This document shows, piece by piece, positions 52,252 to 60,130 of a stretch of 64,000 nt of DNA. The stretch comes from Polynucleobacter necessarius (GTDB lineage: Bacteria; Pseudomonadota; Gammaproteobacteria; Burkholderiales; Burkholderiaceae). The notes under the pieces are model-generated. The model searched no databases, was not told where the DNA came from, and saw nothing but the letters and a program-made list of their open reading frames with translations. The translations under genes and the position numbers were made by a program. The first letter of the stretch is position 1, and every line of letters begins with the position of its first letter. The stretch spans positions 1,227,915-1,291,914 of the forward strand of contig NZ_LT606948.1 in assembly GCF_900095185.1 (NCBI RefSeq), written 5' to 3'.

Positions 52252-52896
52252 ATGGCTAAGATGAAAGCAGCAATGGCAGCAGTTTTGGCGATGGAAAAAG
52301 AGGGTGTAACACAAGCCTTTGGCGTCCCGGGTGCCGCAATCAATCCTTTGTATGCACAAATGAGAGAACGTCAATCCATTGCGCATGTTTTAGCTAGACA
52401 CGAGATGTTGAAAAGGTGCTGTTTGGTGATAAAGGGGTTGCATCTGGATTATGAAAAGGCAAAACGGTGGTGGATATGAGCTCCATCTCGCCGATTGCCA
52501 CCAAAGAATTTGCTAAAAAGATTAATGATCTAGGTTGCTTGTATTTAGATGCTCCAGTATCGGGTGGTGAGGTAGGCGCTAAAAATGCGACGCTATCTAT
52601 CATGGTCGGCGGAGACGAGTCCGTATTCAATCAAGTAAAGTCGATATTTGATTTGATGTGTAAGAAAGAATATTAATTTGGTGGGTGGTAATGGCGATGG
52701 TCAAACCGCTAAAGTGGCGAACTAAATTATTGTGGCACTCAATATCGAGGCCATTGCCGAGGCACTTCTATTTGCTTCTAAAGCGGTCGCGGATCCAGCG
52801 AGAGTCCGTCAAGCATTGATGAGTGGCTTTTTTGCCAGCTCTAAGAGCTTAGACGTTCATGGAGACAATGGTGAAGGCCCTAGAAACCCTCGCTAA
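52252..52896 (+). pseudogene. gcl::glxR deletion scar (glyoxylate carboligase / tartronate semialdehyde reductase)
   Basis: The first 50 codons are the start of glyoxylate carboligase ([43 protein letters not shown]). Immediately after ARHE the sequence becomes the 3-hydroxyisobutyrate-dehydrogenase-like reductase Glx[11 protein letters not shown]-type text, then in other frames [40 protein letters not shown] and NIEAIAEALLFASKAVADPA. The catalytic lysine segment survives as GGNGDGQTAKVAN. About 90 % of gcl, any hyi gene, and the start of glxR were removed in one deletion. The C-terminus of GlxR is also missing. Confidence 0.88.
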
Positions 52897-52940
52897 TTTT
52901 GAAATAGGTCAAAAAAGCTAGAACTGTAATTTTAGAGATT

Positions 52941-52975
52941 CAAAGAAAGAACCGCCCACGGGCGATTTTTCTTTG
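52941..52975 (+). terminator. Rho-independent terminator between glxR remnant and tRNA-Leu
   Basis: CAAAGAAA and CGCC pair with GGCG and TTTCTTTG around the loop CACG, giving a two-part hairpin followed by moderate T content. It can serve the glxR side and the tRNA-Leu side, because both converge here. Confidence 0.65.
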
Positions 52976-53039
52976 AGAAATTGACAGTCTGTCATTGAAA
53001 AAAGAGCTTTTGGCCCCATATGAGACTTTGTAGAGTGTT

Positions 53040-53129
53040 TGGTGCCCAGGCAGGGACTCGACGACCCTCAACAACCTTGCGATCGCCAGCACCTGAAGCT
53101 GGCGCGTCTACCAATTTCCCCATCTGGGC
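53040..53129 (-). tRNA. tRNA-Leu (anticodon CAG)
   Basis: On the minus strand the 90-nt sequence begins GCCCAGATGGGGAAATTGGT and ends with CCTGGGCACCA, so the 3' CCA is encoded. The acceptor stem GCCCAGG/CCTGGGC closes with one mismatch. The anticodon arm CCAGC-TTCAGGT-GCTGG carries CAG, reading CUG. A long variable arm (a class II tRNA) and a T arm with GTCGAGTCC are present. Confidence 0.96.
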
Positions 53130-53284
53130 ATGCCTTTATTATAGAGGGATGGGCGTTTTTGGCTTATTTCTGCCATCATTCGGCTTTTTACCCTCAGACT
53201 TAGTGGTTTGATACAGTAGCCTTATTCATAACAAAAATAGATATCAGTAGATATATACAGGGCATGTATTGCCGAAGGGATTAA

Positions 53285-55621
53285 ATGCGTAAAGCAAAAA
53301 ACTTGATGCCACGTGAGGCTGACCGTTTAGGAACAGTTCAAGGGCATCGAGATGGGTTTGGTTTTGTAATCCCCGATGATGGTGGTGAAGATATTTTTCT
53401 CTCGGAAAGAGAGATGTCACGTGTGATGCATGGTGACAGCGTCCATGTCAGAGTCTTGGGAACTGATCGTCGTGGCCGTCCTGAAGGGCAAATCGTAGAG
53501 GTCGTTCTACACGCGAACAAGGTTGTGATTGGCCGCCTCTTGAATGAGAACGGCGTTCTGATTGTCGCACCTGAAGATAAGCGTATTGGCCATGACATCC
53601 CCATTCCACCAAAAGCACAGGGCAATGCAAAATTAGGCCAGGTCGTCAGCGTAGAGATCATTGATTACCCAGATAGTTCTCGTCAGGCCGTTGGTCGCGT
53701 GGTAGAGGTTCTAGGTGAGATTGATGATCCCGGTATGGAAATCGAAATTGCTGTTCGTAAGTACGGTGTACCTCATGAGTTTTCTGCGGCAGCGATGAAA
53801 GAGGCCGCTGCGCTGCCAGACTCAGTGCAGCAAGATGACCTAGAGGGTCGGGTTGATTTGCGGGATGTACCTCTTGTCACTATTGACGGCGCTGATGCGC
53901 GCGACTTTGATGATGCTGTGTACTGTGTGTCAGTGATGTATGGCAAGACAAAGGCATGGCGTTTGATTGTGGCAATTGCCGATGTATCGCATTACGTCAA
54001 GCCAGGTCATCCATTGGATGATGAGGGCTTATTACGAGCGACATCGGTGTATTTCCCGAGGCGAGTGATTCCGATGTTACCCGAGAAGATTTCAAATGGC
54101 CTGTGCTCGCTCAATCCAGGTGTAGACCGTCTATGTATGGTGTGTGACTCCGTAGTGGATAACAACGGCATTGTAGTGGCCTATCAGTTTTATCCAGCAG
54201 TAATGCATTCAGCGCAACGTTTTACCTATGAGACGGCTTGGAAGATCCTCTCCAATAGCAAGGGCCCCGAGGTCGCGCGCTTTGCACAGTTCCGCCCATT
54301 ACTTGCAAACCTCTATTCGCTTTATAAGATTTTGTTAACAGCTCGAGAGCAGCGTGGTGCTATTGAATTTGAAACTACTGAGACGCAAATCATTAGCAAC
54401 GAGCTTGGCAAAATTTTGCGCATTGAACCGCGTATTCGCAATGACGCACATCGCTTGATTGAAGAGTGCATGTTGACTGCTAACGTTTGTGCAGCTGACT
54501 TTATTGATAAGAACAAACACCTCAGTCTCTACCGTGTCCATGGCGAGCCATCAGAGGAGCAGTTGGTTACATTGCGCCAAGTGCTGAAAACTTCGGGCTT
54601 ATCCTTAGGCGGTGGTGAAAAACCAAAGCCGCGCGATTTTGCTAAATTGATTCGGGAGATTAAAGATCGCCCTGACGTCAATATGCTTCAATCTGTTGTG
54701 CTGCGCGCAATGCAGCAGGCGATGTATCAGCCAGATAATGAGGGCCATTTTGGCTTGGCTTACCCAGCATATTCACATTTCACTAGCCCAATTCGTCGTT
54801 ACCCTGATTTGCTGACGCATCGGGTGATTAAATCTATTCTGCAGAAAATACCTTATGTGCCAGTATTGTCGCCAAAGGTACCTCTGAATCTCACTCTGCC
54901 ACGCAAAGGGAAGGGTCGTGAGAATGCGGTTAATGCTAAGAAATCACAAAGCGATGCTAAGGCAGGTGTAGCGAAGGGCGCAAGCACACCGAAGGGTGCT
55001 AATGCTGCATTGCCTATCTGGGGTCAATTAGGGGTTCACTGCTCATCTAATGAGAGACGTGCTGATGAAGCATCGCGTGATGTGGAAGCTTGGCTGAAGT
55101 GTTACTACATGCGGGATCATCTTGGCCAGGAATATGCTGGCACGGTTACTGGCGTTGCTAGTTTTGGTTTATTCATACAGCTTGAGAATTTATTTGTTGA
55201 AGGCATGGTGCACGTCACCGAGCTAGGGGGAGATTGCTTCCAATACGACGAGGCTCGTCAAGAATTGCGTGGTGAGCGAACTGGGATTCGTTATCGTTTA
55301 GGTGATCGTTTGCATGTCTTGGTGAGTCGTGTGGATTTGGATGCTCGTAAGATCGAGTTCAGTCTTGTGAAGACTGTTGGCGCAGAGCCTGGCGCTTCTT
55401 CTAATCGTCGTCAATTATTATTGGCAACTGATACTGGCAGATCAAACAAGAAAGCGGCCTCGCAAAGAAATCGTCCCGATAGCAAGGTTCCACAAAAACC
55501 GAGCGGTATTATTAATGTGCACGTCGCTAAATCTGCTGGTACGAGTAAGCTAGGCCGATCTGTTGGTAGGCCAGCTGGAAGCAAGCCTTCGGTACGCAGC
55601 ACTAAAGCACGCCGCAAATAA
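53285..55621 (+). CDS. rnr: ribonuclease R
   Basis: RNase R is the 3'-5' exoribonuclease that degrades structured RNA. The 778-residue protein has cold-shock domains (GFGFVIPDDGGEDIFLSERE), the RNB catalytic domain with the Asp cluster VTIDGADARDFDDAVYC, and the FTSPIRRYPDLLTHR motif. An S1 domain (YAGTVTGVASFGLFIQLENL) and a basic C-terminal tail follow. An insertion of about 58 residues rich in Lys/Ala/Gly (about 520-577) splits the end of RNB just before GVHCSSNERRADEA. The frame is intact throughout. It probably starts an operon with rlmB. Confidence 0.96.
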   Translation: MRKAKNLMPREADRLGTVQGHRDGFGFVIPDDGGEDIFLSEREMSRVMHGDSVHVRVLGTDRRGRPEGQIVEVVLHANKVVIGRLLNENGVLIVAPEDKRIGHDIPIPPKAQGNAKLGQVVSVEIIDYPDSSRQAVGRVVEVLGEIDDPGMEIEIAVRKYGVPHEFSAAAMKEAAALPDSVQQDDLEGRVDLRDVPLVTIDGADARDFDDAVYCVSVMYGKTKAWRLIVAIADVSHYVKPGHPLDDEGLLRATSVYFPRRVIPMLPEKISNGLCSLNPGVDRLCMVCDSVVDNNGIVVAYQFYPAVMHSAQRFTYETAWKILSNSKGPEVARFAQFRPLLANLYSLYKILLTAREQRGAIEFETTETQIISNELGKILRIEPRIRNDAHRLIEECMLTANVCAADFIDKNKHLSLYRVHGEPSEEQLVTLRQVLKTSGLSLGGGEKPKPRDFAKLIREIKDRPDVNMLQSVVLRAMQQAMYQPDNEGHFGLAYPAYSHFTSPIRRYPDLLTHRVIKSILQKIPYVPVLSPKVPLNLTLPRKGKGRENAVNAKKSQSDAKAGVAKGASTPKGANAALPIWGQLGVHCSSNERRADEASRDVEAWLKCYYMRDHLGQEYAGTVTGVASFGLFIQLENLFVEGMVHVTELGGDCFQYDEARQELRGERTGIRYRLGDRLHVLVSRVDLDARKIEFSLVKTVGAEPGASSNRRQLLLATDTGRSNKKAASQRNRPDSKVPQKPSGIINVHVAKSAGTSKLGRSVGRPAGSKPSVRSTKARRK

Positions 55622-55640
55622 TAACTGAACAGAAAAGTTA

Positions 55641-56417
55641 ATGAAGCAAATATTGGTAGGGTTTCATGCGATTCAAGCGCGCTTGCGAGTAGATCCAGAT
55701 AGTTTGAAGTCGGTCTACTTTGATCCTAGTCGTCGTGATAGACGTATGGGCGCTTTTTTAAAGCAAGCCGAAGAGATTCTGGGTAAGCGCCTACATGCGG
55801 CTGATGCAGAGCGCTTACATAAATTAACTGGACATGATTGTCATCAAGGTGTAGTTGCGTTGGCAGAAAAAATGACCATTGCGCGTACCATCACTGAGGT
55901 GGTAGAGGATGTTGAGGATGCCCAGGAGAAGTCGCTATTCTTGGTCCTGGATGGCGTAACCGATCCCCATAACTTTGGCGCCTGTTTGCGCGTAGCGGAC
56001 GGCGCTGGAGTTGATGCGGTAGTTATTCCGAAAGATCGCTCTGCATCGATTAATGCAACCGTGAGTAGAATCTCTAGCGGTGCCTCAGAAGTGATGCCAG
56101 TGATCACCGTAACGAATCTCGTTCGTAGTATGAAAGAAATGCAAGAAGGGGGTGTTTGGCTGATTGGTACGGATGACGAAGCGACCAAATCTATCTATGA
56201 TATTGATCTGACGGGCTCCATTGGTATTGTGATGGGGGCCGAGGGTGAGGGAATGCGCCGTTTAACCCGTGAAAATTGCGATGAACTCGTTCGTATACCA
56301 ATGCAAGGCGTAGTTTCAAGTTTGAATATTTCAGTTGCAAGTGGCGTATGCTTATATGAGGCATTAAGGCAGCGCCTAGTGCAAGCATCTAAAAAGTTGC
56401 CAAGTAATTCACTTTAA
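55641..56417 (+). CDS. rlmB: 23S rRNA (guanosine-2'-O)-methyltransferase RlmB
   Basis: This SpoU-class knotted methyltransferase acts on G2251 of 23S rRNA. The N-terminal L30e-like domain (GFHAIQARLRVDPDSLKSVY) precedes the SPOUT domain with LVLDGVTDPHNFGACLRVAD (motif 1), GIVMGAEGEGM (motif 2) and IPMQGVVSSLNISVASGVCL (motif 3). 258 residues, intact. It starts 20 bases after rnr, as in many proteobacteria. Confidence 0.96.
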   Translation: MKQILVGFHAIQARLRVDPDSLKSVYFDPSRRDRRMGAFLKQAEEILGKRLHAADAERLHKLTGHDCHQGVVALAEKMTIARTITEVVEDVEDAQEKSLFLVLDGVTDPHNFGACLRVADGAGVDAVVIPKDRSASINATVSRISSGASEVMPVITVTNLVRSMKEMQEGGVWLIGTDDEATKSIYDIDLTGSIGIVMGAEGEGMRRLTRENCDELVRIPMQGVVSSLNISVASGVCLYEALRQRLVQASKKLPSNSL

Positions 56418-56429
56418 ATAAGGACTTCT

Positions 56430-56615
56430 ATGAAATGCAATATGGGACATACAGATCGCGTACTCCGAATGACTGTTGGAGTCACGCTGATGGGTTTGGC
56501 TGGTTTTGGTATCACTGGCCCATGGGCTTGGATTGGAGTCATTCCTGTATTGACTGGAATGATTGGTAACTGCCCCGCTTATTCAATCCTGGGTATTAAT
56601 ACTGGCAAGAAGTAA
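56430..56615 (+). CDS. small DUF2892 (YgaP-type) membrane protein
   Basis: This 61-residue protein has two short hydrophobic helices ([20 protein letters not shown] and [20 protein letters not shown]), with the NCPAYSxLGINT ending of the inner-membrane YgaP-like DUF2892 family. The start [14 protein letters not shown] is typical. It lies 12 bases after rlmB and is intact. Function unknown. Confidence 0.85.
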   Translation: MKCNMGHTDRVLRMTVGVTLMGLAGFGITGPWAWIGVIPVLTGMIGNCPAYSILGINTGKK

Positions 56616-57392
56616 TTACTTCGTTAGGAAGTGCCTCTAGCTTTTCAGTATCCACACAGAAGTTCCGAATACCTTCGGCTAGTTTCTCAGTTGCCATTGC
56701 AACATTATTAAGTTGCAGGCGGAAATGAGATTCATCTAGCTTCAATAGTGAAATACCCTCAGCCTCCAAAGCAGCCTGAGCATTATCTGAGCTCAGTTTC
56801 TTCTCAAGAGAGGCATGGCTGCTTTGTAATTCAGCCAATAATTCTGGGCTGATCGTCAGCAGGTCTACACCTGCCAAGGTTAATATTTGGTTGGTATTGC
56901 GAATGCTAGCACCCATAATCTCAGTAGGAGTGCCAAAATACTTGTAGTAGTGGAAGATTCTTTTAACGGAAGTGACTCCTGGATCATTGGCGCCACCGTT
57001 AGTTCTATCACTCCAGCTTGTACCAAGCTTTGCCTTATACCAATCGATAATACGACCGACGAATGGTGAAATGAGTGTGGCATTGGCTGCTCCGCAAATC
57101 CACCTCAGTAGAGACACGTCCCGGAACGATCTTTAAAATTTCTAAGCCGAACGCAACCAAGATGTAATCAACTAAATCAGTTGGACTCATGCCTGGATGA
57201 GCTTCTTTTACGGTGCGAACTAGATCTTGGTAATTGCTTTGCTGCGCAGTTTTCAGAATAAGCGAAGGGTTTAGTAGTGGCATCTTGCGGTTGAAATGCA
57301 CGCATACGCTCAAAATCACCTGTATCAGCCACAACTGTGGTGAGTTTCTTGAGTTGCTCTAGTTGGCTCGTGGACGAAGAGACGTTGGTCAT
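56596..57392 (-). pseudogene. tal: transaldolase, active-site deletion
   Basis: Transaldolase exchanges three-carbon units in the non-oxidative pentose phosphate path. The N-terminus is found in two frames ([20 protein letters not shown] and ATTNPSL-like [20 protein letters not shown]), breaking near 57265. The stretch [20 protein letters not shown] is followed almost at once by [20 protein letters not shown]. The roughly 90-100 residues containing the Schiff-base lysine are deleted, and the frame changes there. The remaining C-terminus is open and ends over the 3' tip of the DUF2892 gene. Inactive. Confidence 0.92.
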
Positions 57393-57485
57393 AGACTTAA
57401 TCTTTGCTCTATAGTGGTTTTACGCTGAATATCATATGATAGATGGATTAATTACTCTGTTCCAGTAAAGGTATTTAGTAGGTAT

Positions 57486-58196
57486 ATGAATCAAGATCAA
57501 CTAAAGCAAATGGTAGGTGAAGCAGCTAGAGATGAAGTGCTTAAGCTGCCTTCTGGACAAGTTTTGGGGGTAGGCACTGGATCAACAGCAAATTGTTTTA
57601 TCGATGCGCTGGCTCCTCATAAAGAGCATTTTTCTGGCACTGTATCAAGCTCGAACGCTACTACCGAATGCTTACTAAAGCATGGATTCAAGGTTCTCGA
57701 TCCGAATGACGTGCAGGTCTTGCCCGCTTATGTCGATGGTGCCGATGAAATCGATCTTGCCGGTTATATGATTAAGGGCGGCGGCGGGGCGCTCACGAGA
57801 GAAAAAATTATTGCTGCTATGGCTCAGCAATTTATTTGTATTTGCGATTCATCAAAGCAAGTGCCTGTACTGGGTAATTTTGCCTTGCCTGTCGAGATTA
57901 TCCCACTCGCTCGGGGCGTTGTGAGTCGTGAATTAGAAAAGTTTGGCGGTAAGGTCGGTTTGCGCTTAGCAAAAAATATCCGCACTGACCTCAATCAAAC
58001 CCCCAGCGAGCCATTTGTGACTGACAATGGCGGCTGGATCTTGGATGTAGCCGGTTTGCAGATTAGCGACCCACTCACCATGGAAGCGCAAATCAATCAA
58101 ATTGCTGGCGTGATTACGGTTGGCTTATTTGCCAAAGAAAAGGCCAATATTTTGTTAGTCAGCAACGTATCTGACGTTGAGCGTATCGCTCTTTAA
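57486..58196 (+). CDS. rpiA: ribose-5-phosphate isomerase A
   Basis: RpiA interconverts ribose 5-phosphate and ribulose 5-phosphate. The 236-residue protein carries VLGVGTGSTANCFIDAL, SSNATTECLLKHGF, YVDGADEIDLAGYMIKGGGG with ALTREKI, and the C-terminal VGLFAKEKANILLV. All catalytic residues appear present. It diverges from the dead transaldolase and is intact. Nucleotide precursor supply through ribose 5-phosphate is therefore kept. Confidence 0.97.
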   Translation: MNQDQLKQMVGEAARDEVLKLPSGQVLGVGTGSTANCFIDALAPHKEHFSGTVSSSNATTECLLKHGFKVLDPNDVQVLPAYVDGADEIDLAGYMIKGGGGALTREKIIAAMAQQFICICDSSKQVPVLGNFALPVEIIPLARGVVSRELEKFGGKVGLRLAKNIRTDLNQTPSEPFVTDNGGWILDVAGLQISDPLTMEAQINQIAGVITVGLFAKEKANILLVSNVSDVERIAL

Positions 58197-58229
58197 TGAC
58201 AACAACCTCAGTTTTTAGTTTTAGACATT

Positions 58230-58250
58230 AAACAACCCATCGGGTTGTTT
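58230..58250 (+). terminator. Rho-independent terminator after rpiA
   Basis: A perfect 9-bp stem AAACAACCC/GGGTTGTTT encloses the loop ATC, 33 bases after the rpiA stop. The U-rich arm gives termination for rpiA, and the A-rich arm for anything on the opposite strand. Confidence 0.85.
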
Positions 58251-58251
58251 G

Positions 58252-58380
58252 CTATGGTTTGCATGGTGCAGACACTCGGAAGAGATTTAGTGCCTTATAG
58301 CCTATAAGCGCATAGATGAACGTATTCTCATAGTGGCTTTCGCCAATGTAGCGGGGCACTACCACTGCCTCACCACAACT
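58252..58380 (-). pseudogene. C-terminal fragment of an unidentified gene
   Basis: Between TAA (58381-58383) and TAG (58252-58254) the minus strand reads 42 codons of protein-like text (GEAVVVPRYIGESHYENTFI then YALIGYKALNLFRVSAPCKP). It has no start codon of its own, and the sequence up to yggX gives only short broken frames. It looks like the last exon-like scrap of a deleted gene sharing the rpiA terminator. Family not recognised. Confidence 0.35.
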
Positions 58381-58449
58381 TTATCCTATGCTTGTCATTT
58401 GGGTCTGTCAACACTCTAAATCAAGAGTTACTCAATATTTAGTCCGTAT

Positions 58450-58725
58450 TTATTCTGCAGTTGGTGGAACATAGCCCTGGGCAGTATCGGCGCCACCTTC
58501 AAAGAAGTACTTTTCTACCTGTTTTAAGAGGTATTGACGAGCTCTTGGATCAGCCATATTGAGGCGGTTCTCATTGATGAGCATCGTTTGCTGCTTTAGC
58601 CAGGCAGCCCAAGCCTCTTTGGAAACCTGATTCCATATTTTTTTGCCAAGCGCACCAGGAAGAGGTGCGAAATCCATTCCTTCAGCCTCTTTATTGAGTT
58701 TGATGCATTGAACCATGCGTGCCAT
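58450..58725 (-). CDS. yggX: YggX-type Fe(2+)-trafficking / oxidative damage protection protein
   Basis: This 91-residue protein begins [20 protein letters not shown] and continues [20 protein letters not shown], with the conserved cysteine at position 7 and the family pattern [19 protein letters not shown]. It supports iron-sulfur enzyme protection under oxidative stress. It follows argA by 23 bases and is likely in the same transcript. Intact. Confidence 0.96.
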   Translation of the reverse strand: MARMVQCIKLNKEAEGMDFAPLPGALGKKIWNQVSKEAWAAWLKQQTMLINENRLNMADPRARQYLLKQVEKYFFEGGADTAQGYVPPTAE

Positions 58726-58748
58726 CTGTAATGCCTTTCAAGTGCCCC

Positions 58749-60113
58749 TTATAAATCTTTAGTTAAAACCATGGACTTGCGGTCCCAATTATAAATTTGT
58801 TTTCTTTCTTCGGGTAAATCATCTACGGTTGCCCTTTTAAAGCCACGTTTCAAGAACCAATGTTCAGTTCTCGTAGTTAAAACAAATAATTTTTTAATAC
58901 CTTCTTGTTTAGCGCGCATTTCTACCCGCTTGAGGAGGCGTTCGCCATCTCCCGACCCCTGAACATCAGGGTCAACAGCAAGACAGGCTAATTCACCAAC
59001 ACCATTCGGGAATGGGAAGAGGGCAGCGCAACCAAAAAGAACGCGGTCATGCTCAATCACTGAGAAACGCTGAATGTCCCGCTCGATCACGTCTTGTCCG
59101 CGAGCCGCTAAGATACCTTCCTCTTCCAAGGGCATGGTCAATTGCAAAATGCCACCGACGTCATCTTGATTGGCTTCACGCAAGTTCTCAATATCGGAAG
59201 AGGCCAACATCATGCCGATGCCATCATGGGTGAAAAGCTCCTCTAAAAGAGCGCCATCCTGATTGCAGGGTAAGAAATGCACACGACTCACGCCATCTCG
59301 GATTGCTCTTCCGGCGATATTGAGCAGACTCTTTATGCCTAGATCCATCTCTTTGATCTGGGCAATATAGTCTGGCAGTTGTGGTATTGAGAGTTCAGTA
59401 ATGAGATCTCCCTCAGCATCTTTTAGGCCAGAGTAGGGGCTCAAGAAAATCAACTTATCTGCTTTGAGTGCAGCAGCAGTTGATGCAGCGATATCTTCAT
59501 AGGCAAGATTAAATGTCTGGCCAGTTGGTGAGAAACCTAAAGGCGAAAGTAAAACAATCTTATTGCTATCCAATGATTGACGAATGGATCCTGAGTCAAC
59601 TTTACGAACTAAACCCGTGTGAATGTAATCGATTCCCTCAACAACACCCACGGGCATTGCAGTGATGAAGTTTCCTGAGATCACCGAAATACGTGACCCT
59701 GCCATTGGAGTGTTGGGCAACCCTCTGCTAAAAGCTGCTTCAATATCAAGACGTAATTCACCAGCAGCTTCTTTGACGCACTCCAGCGCAGCTGCATCTG
59801 TGATCCGATAGCTATGCATGGTACTGTTACCAAACTTGCTTTTAATCTTGCGGAGCATGAGTTGCTCCTCAATCTGCGGGCGGATGCCGTGAACCAATAC
59901 GATGCGCATGCCCATGGCATGCAACATCGCGATATCTTCAATGAGGTTCTCAAGACCGATTTCTTGGGCAAGTTCACCAGCAAAGGCAATGACAAAGGTC
60001 TTTTCTCGAAAGTTATGAATGTATGGCGCAGCATCGCGCAACCAGCCCACAAAAGGGAAGTTAGAGGTGGTTTCTTCGGCAATTGAGGCCTGGTTTAGTG
60101 CATTTGTTGGCAT
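58749..60113 (-). CDS. argA: amino-acid N-acetyltransferase (N-acetylglutamate synthase)
   Basis: ArgA makes N-acetylglutamate, the first step of arginine synthesis. The 454-residue protein has an amino-acid-kinase-like regulatory domain (about 20-300; IVLVHGIRPQIEEQLMLR, IVLLSPLGFSPTGQTFNLAY) and a C-terminal GNAT domain (about 310-454; ACLAVDPDVQGSGDGERLLK; WFLKRGFKRATVDDLPEERK). Length and frame are normal. Its start is only 17 bases from the divergent start of the dead hrpA gene, so their promoters must overlap. Confidence 0.96.
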   Translation of the reverse strand: MPTNALNQASIAEETTSNFPFVGWLRDAAPYIHNFREKTFVIAFAGELAQEIGLENLIEDIAMLHAMGMRIVLVHGIRPQIEEQLMLRKIKSKFGNSTMHSYRITDAAALECVKEAAGELRLDIEAAFSRGLPNTPMAGSRISVISGNFITAMPVGVVEGIDYIHTGLVRKVDSGSIRQSLDSNKIVLLSPLGFSPTGQTFNLAYEDIAASTAAALKADKLIFLSPYSGLKDAEGDLITELSIPQLPDYIAQIKEMDLGIKSLLNIAGRAIRDGVSRVHFLPCNQDGALLEELFTHDGIGMMLASSDIENLREANQDDVGGILQLTMPLEEEGILAARGQDVIERDIQRFSVIEHDRVLFGCAALFPFPNGVGELACLAVDPDVQGSGDGERLLKRVEMRAKQEGIKKLFVLTTRTEHWFLKRGFKRATVDDLPEERKQIYNWDRKSMVLTKDL

Positions 60114-60130
60114 AGTGAGAAAATTATAGG

